Shown here: positions 61,112-64,000 of the stretch, piece after piece
Position numbering within the stretch: the stretch's first letter is position 1
How the letters are laid out: each line of letters starts with the position of its first letter
From: Bifidobacteriaceae bacterium
GTDB lineage: Bacteria > Actinomycetota > Actinomycetes > Actinomycetales > WQXJ01
DNA length: 64,000 nucleotides
Reading direction: 5' to 3'
Assembly: GCA_031272885.1 (NCBI GenBank)
Contig: JAISSX010000030.1
Span: 1-64,000, forward strand
Position numbers and translations under genes: made by a program
The notes under the pieces: generated by a model
Seen by the model: only the letters and a program-made list of their open reading frames with translations
What the model was told of the DNA's origin: nothing
Database searches by the model: none

Positions 61112-62074
61112 TCACGCCGTGTGGCCGCGCAGCTTGGTGAACAGGTCGCGGAAGATCGGGTTGCGGTGCGCCAGGTAGGCTTCACGCACCGGGTGACGGG
61201 TCGTGTCCTGCCCCCAATGGCCGTCATCGGTCACCAGGGGGCTGGGGATCAGGGCGCTGGGCAGCCAGTCCGGGTTGATCAGGTAGCCGATGGCGGCCAC
61301 GTCCCAGATCTCCTTGGCCCACCCGAAGTGATCGGTTTCGTAGGCGCAGAACTGCTCCAGCAGGGCGTCACACAGCGGGCTCGCACCGCCGATGGCGTCC
61401 CGCAACTCCGCCGGGGTGCTCAGCATGTGGGAGGCCACCCCCAGGCAAGGGATCAGCGTCACCGGGGCGCCGCAGTCCAACACCACGCGGGCGGCTGGGA
61501 TGTCTTGGGCCAGGTTGAACTCGATGGTGTGTGGATAGCCTGAGCGGTGTCCCCCCAGCCAGATGATGGCGATCCGGTCCACGATGGCGGGTTCCAGCAG
61601 CAGCGCAGAGGCCACGTTGGTGATGGCGCCGATCGCCACCACATAGAGGGGCCGGCCCGGGTCGCGGGCCATCGCCTTAGCCACCAAGTCCCGGGCGGCC
61701 GGAGAGTCGACCGGCTTGGTGGGTCCAGGCAGGAAGGTGCGGGAACCTTCATAGACGAACCCGTCCGTGGGCCTGCCCAATAGGCGCAGCAGCCGCCGGA
61801 TTTCGGCCTGGCTCTTGTCCATGCCGTCGCCCGGGTCGGTGGAGCGGTCATTCAGGAACGGGGCGGCGTAGATGGCCTGGACGTTGAGCCGTTCCGGAGA
61901 CAGCAGGGCGTAGGCCAGGGCAAACTGGTCATCGACCTCGTTGTAGGTGTCGGTGTCCAGCACCATATCGATGACCTGTCCGGCGGGCGGCGGTTGCAGG
62001 CGGGCGGTCAGCCAGGCGGGGTCCTTGGGTTCCCAGAGGGCGGCTTTGGTGGTGGTGGGGGCTGGCCAAGTCAT
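61112..62074 (-). CDS. Nucleoside hydrolase (inosine-uridine type)
   Basis: Ca-dependent N-ribohydrolase of 320 residues, cytoplasmic. The metal-site signature DTDTYNEVDDQFALAYALL is at about residues 40-58 (family DXDXXXDD, here with an Asn-Glu-Val insertion), AIGAITNVASALL follows, and the C-terminal metal Asp is in EIWDVAAIGYL. It would release ribose or a ribose-like sugar from nucleosides. The variant DTDTYNEVDD is used by a subgroup with less certain substrates. It lies 67 nt upstream of the GalT-like gene on the same strand, so the two may be one transcription unit. Confidence 0.85.
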   Translation of the reverse strand: MTWPAPTTTKAALWEPKDPAWLTARLQPPPAGQVIDMVLDTDTYNEVDDQFALAYALLSPERLNVQAIYAAPFLNDRSTDPGDGMDKSQAEIRRLLRLLGRPTDGFVYEGSRTFLPGPTKPVDSPAARDLVAKAMARDPGRPLYVVAIGAITNVASALLLEPAIVDRIAIIWLGGHRSGYPHTIEFNLAQDIPAARVVLDCGAPVTLIPCLGVASHMLSTPAELRDAIGGASPLCDALLEQFCAYETDHFGWAKEIWDVAAIGYLINPDWLPSALIPSPLVTDDGHWGQDTTRHPVREAYLAHRNPIFRDLFTKLRGHTA

Positions 62075-62090
62075 GCCCCCAATTCTCCCC

Positions 62091-62470
62091 CTCCTCACGA
62101 AAGGTCAATTCCGTTACTTGGGGTGACTGTCATGTCTCACCGGTTCGTGGACATTTGTGTCTCGCATCTTCGTGGACGATTGCGGACGGCCCGGTGCCCG
62201 ATGCTGGCCGCCCCTCTGCGTCATCTCGGCCGAAGAGCCGAGATCTCCACCTCCATCGAGTCCGCTCGTTTCGGTGTTTCGCCTCATCGAGTCCGCCAGA
62301 TCCGGCGTGGTTTCGCGTCGAGTCCGCTTTTTCCGGTGTGGGCCGACCGAACGCCGCGCCGGTGGGCGAGCCTGACCTGGGGAAACGCCGAGATCCCGGA
62401 TCAAGTCCGGGATGACAAAACCGCGGAATTGACCTTTCGCGCAAGAAAAGTGACCTCTCGCGAGGAGGGG
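62091..62470. repeat. Repeat-rich intergenic element bounded by CGCGARAGGTCAMTT boxes
   Basis: A single box (62091-62113, ACGAAAGGTCAATTCCG) and an inverted double box (62424-62470) enclose about 310 nt with no supported gene. Inside are two 25-bp near-repeats (62133 and 62158, TGTCTCNCNNNTTCGTGGAC), a hairpin ATCTCGGC-cgaaga-GCCGAGAT (62223-62244), three 31-bp repeats starting TCGAGTCCGC (62256, 62287, 62318) and a REP-like palindrome ATCCCGGATCAAGTCCGGGAT (about 62394-62413). Confidence 0.65.
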
Positions 62471-62487
62471 CGGGGCGGGCGCGGGGG

Positions 62488-63546
62488 TCAGGGCTGGGGG
62501 TAGGTGATGATGATCTTCTTGGTGCCGGGGCGGCGTTCCGCCACCAGGGCGAAGGCGTCCAGGATGTGGTCGAAGTCGAAGTAGTGCGAGATGAACGCAT
62601 CGACGTCGAGTACGCCGGCGTTGATCCAGTCCATGATCTGGGCGTGGACGGCACCCTCTTCGGCCTTGCGGGGCATCTGCTGGAACTGCAGCGTCCAGTT
62701 GTAGTCCGCCGCTGACCAGTCGATTTCACCCGAAGTCTGGGGGCTGATGCCGTAGGCGCACAGCTTGCCGCGGTCCTTGATCATGCCCATGCCCTGGTTC
62801 AGCAGCGGCGTCAGGCCAACGGCGTCCACCACGTAGTCCACGCCTTCTGGCACCAGTGACCGCACCCAAGCCACCGGGTCCGCCTGGGTCGAATCAAGCA
62901 CGTGGGTAGCCCCGGCGGCCGTCGCTTCGGCCAGTTTGGTGGCGTCGATGTCGATGGTCAATACGTGTTCCAGGCCAATCAGGGCGGCGAAGCGGGTGAA
63001 TGACAGCCCCACCGGCCCGGCCCCGAACACCACCGCGCTTTGACCGGGCGCCATACCGAAATGCAGCGCGGCCGAATAAACCTCGCGCAGGGTGACAATC
63101 ATGGCGGCGGCCTGCGGCGTCACCTTGTCGCCGGGTTGCAGCACCTTCTGGGCCAGGTAGGTCTGGTCAAACCGCGGGTCCTCCTGCCCGATGCCGTCCG
63201 CGGCCAGGGCGGCGGCGTCACCGATGACGCCGAACTCGGCAAATGAACCCCAAGCCGGGTATACGCCATCGACGGCCTCGTAGAGGAACGGCAGGGTGAC
63301 CAGGTCACCCGGCCTGAAAGAAGTGACCTTGGCCCCCACCTCGATGACCTCACCAATGGCCTCGTGGCCAAGAGCGGCGGGGTAGAGACTGTGCCCCTTG
63401 AAGTGGCCGTGGATCAGCTTGGAGTCGGTGCCGGCGCAGACGCCGCAACTGACGGTACGGGTGAGTGCCTGATAGGGGCCGATCTGCGGCATGGGCAGGT
63501 CGTCGACGGACAACTGGCCGGCTTGGTCAACCACAAGAGCCTTCAT
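62488..63546 (-). CDS. Zinc-dependent alcohol dehydrogenase (MDR family)
   Basis: Medium-chain dehydrogenase/reductase, 352 residues. Catalytic zinc region: SCGVCAGTDSKL and GHEAIGEVIEVG (His-Glu), and the NAD(P) Rossmann motif VVFGAGPVGLSFTRFAAL with Asp in LTIDIDATKL, which favours NAD. The structural-zinc four-cysteine loop is absent, as in sorbitol-dehydrogenase-like and related subgroups. AAAGGACCC lies upstream of the ATG. Substrate unknown, perhaps a polyol or sugar alcohol given the neighbourhood. Confidence 0.88.
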   Translation of the reverse strand: MKALVVDQAGQLSVDDLPMPQIGPYQALTRTVSCGVCAGTDSKLIHGHFKGHSLYPAALGHEAIGEVIEVGAKVTSFRPGDLVTLPFLYEAVDGVYPAWGSFAEFGVIGDAAALAADGIGQEDPRFDQTYLAQKVLQPGDKVTPQAAAMIVTLREVYSAALHFGMAPGQSAVVFGAGPVGLSFTRFAALIGLEHVLTIDIDATKLAEATAAGATHVLDSTQADPVAWVRSLVPEGVDYVVDAVGLTPLLNQGMGMIKDRGKLCAYGISPQTSGEIDWSAADYNWTLQFQQMPRKAEEGAVHAQIMDWINAGVLDVDAFISHYFDFDHILDAFALVAERRPGTKKIIITYPQP

Positions 63547-63862
63547 GGGGCTGGGTCCTTTCCCTGTTCCGAGTGGTGGGGGCCACTCGGCTTAAGCCTA
63601 GACCGCGCGGCCGGGACCGCCTTTACATCTACCCACATCAAGGACAGATGTTTGACCGGTCGGTGTGGTCTGTGCCACCTTTACTAATCGTGAGTAGCCC
63701 TGTGCTGACCAATGCGCCGCGTCCCAGCGGCGTCTTCAGCATGTGTATGGGCGCGCGAATGTGTTGTTGTCGCCTCTAGACAACCCCTAACCACATTCAC
63801 CCTGGCGCAATCCCTGGTCGCTTTCCCCGTGCCCGCGCCGCCCAACCCAAGGACTCACCATC
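63547..63862. other. Intergenic region with nested inverted repeat
   Basis: No gene is supported. GAATGTG (63757-63763) pairs with CACATTC (63792-63798), and inside it GTTGTC with GACAAC (63766-63785), giving a nested hairpin about 65 nt before the last ORF. The strand-divergent promoters of the alcohol dehydrogenase and the final gene must both lie here. Confidence 0.4.
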
Positions 63863-64000
63863 ATGGCTACCGCCACCATTGCCCCTTCGTTCCGTCCCCG
63901 CTACATCATCCGCAACCGCGCCGCTGCCCCGGCCGGCCCTGCCTTACCGGTGCGATCGGCCCGGTATGTACGCCTGGCCCGCCCGGCCCCGCAGGTGATG
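63863..64000 (+). CDS. Start of an unidentified gene, cut by the window end
   Basis: The frame from the ATG at 63863 stays open to the window end (46 codons: MATATIAPSFRPRYIIRNRA, then an Ala/Pro/Arg-rich stretch). AAGGACT lies 8 nt upstream as ribosome site. The Arg/Ala/Pro-rich N-terminus resembles the cytoplasmic tail of small membrane or LysM proteins seen in Actinobacteria, but too little is visible to name it. Confidence 0.5.
   Translation, partial: MATATIAPSFRPRYIIRNRAAAPAGPALPVRSARYVRLARPAPQVM

Noticed and set aside
62256-62348. Three 31-bp repeats resembling a small CRISPR array
   Set aside because: Only the first 10 bases are constant, no clear repeat/spacer division exists, and no cas genes are nearby.
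63757-63798. Possible LexA (SOS) box in the nested inverted repeat before the last gene
   Set aside because: The sequence does not match the actinobacterial CGAAC-N4-GTTCG consensus.

Overview
The window is high-GC, densely coded DNA from an Actinomycetota chromosome. Three things support this: a 32-residue bS22 ribosomal protein gene of the actinobacterial type (46245-46343); a Crp/GlxR-type regulator followed by an alpha/beta hydrolase, a holin-like membrane protein, a SerB-type phosphatase and a Tad pilus cluster, in the same order as the crp to Rv3654c region of mycobacteria; and many genes with a TANNNT box exactly 6 nt before the start codon, the signature of leaderless mRNAs. The genus cannot be fixed from the sequence. 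The sugar-use genes suggest a bacterium that feeds on plant or yeast cell-wall glycans.

Layout. 187-877: PIN toxin/Phd antitoxin. 989-1078: a tRNA-Ser(GGA)-like gene whose T arm reads backwards. 1186-6089 (minus): serine protease, MoxR ATPase, DUF58 and two VWA proteins. 6253-9193: ankyrin protein, DUF4143 ATPase and a small P-loop kinase. 9196-17794 (minus): an alpha-mannoside locus with a ROK repressor, GH125 exo-alpha-mannosidase, an unrecognised 611-residue protein, a sugar ABC transporter and a YesL-like protein. 18003-20933: a second PIN/Phd pair, an acyl-CoA synthetase behind a short upstream ORF, and a DUF4143 ATPase remnant.

20982-29163: a xylo-oligosaccharide locus with a LacI repressor, GH39 beta-xylosidase, ABC transporter and GH31 alpha-xylosidase. 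29244-31135: an aminotransferase and a ROK kinase. 31270-37323: L-arabinose use with an AraR-like LacI repressor, araB, araD, araA and aldose 1-epimerase. 37384-38393: toxin, antitoxin and recombinase debris. 38453-43960: a secreted S8 protease with FG-GAP repeats, a membrane protein, an ABC-2 exporter and a lipoprotein. 44028-46116: a KtrAB-type potassium system. 46245-51299: bS22, metallophosphoesterase, crp, alpha/beta hydrolase, holin-like protein and SerB. 51796-56474: Tad/Flp pilus cluster. 56261-63546 (minus): a 1134-residue repeat protein, a GalT-like protein, a nucleoside hydrolase and a zinc alcohol dehydrogenase. A truncated gene starts at 63863.

How it works together. Three sugar modules each have their own repressor and visible operators: 16460-16476 for mannosides, a CGAWAGTTTCG motif three times for xylosides, and TGTTAGCGGTAAC twice for arabinose. 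Oligosaccharides enter through ABC transporters, are trimmed inside the cell by GH125, GH39 and GH31, and arabinose is turned into xylulose 5-phosphate by AraA, AraB and AraD. The most unusual content lies between genes: a repeat family built on CGCGARAGGTCAMTT boxes, long inverted repeats, a triplicated 101-bp unit at the end of crp, and an exceptionally strong hairpin in the first codons of a permease gene. The best candidate for undescribed biology is the 611-residue protein in the GH125 operon, followed by the 1134-residue repeat protein next to the pilus genes.
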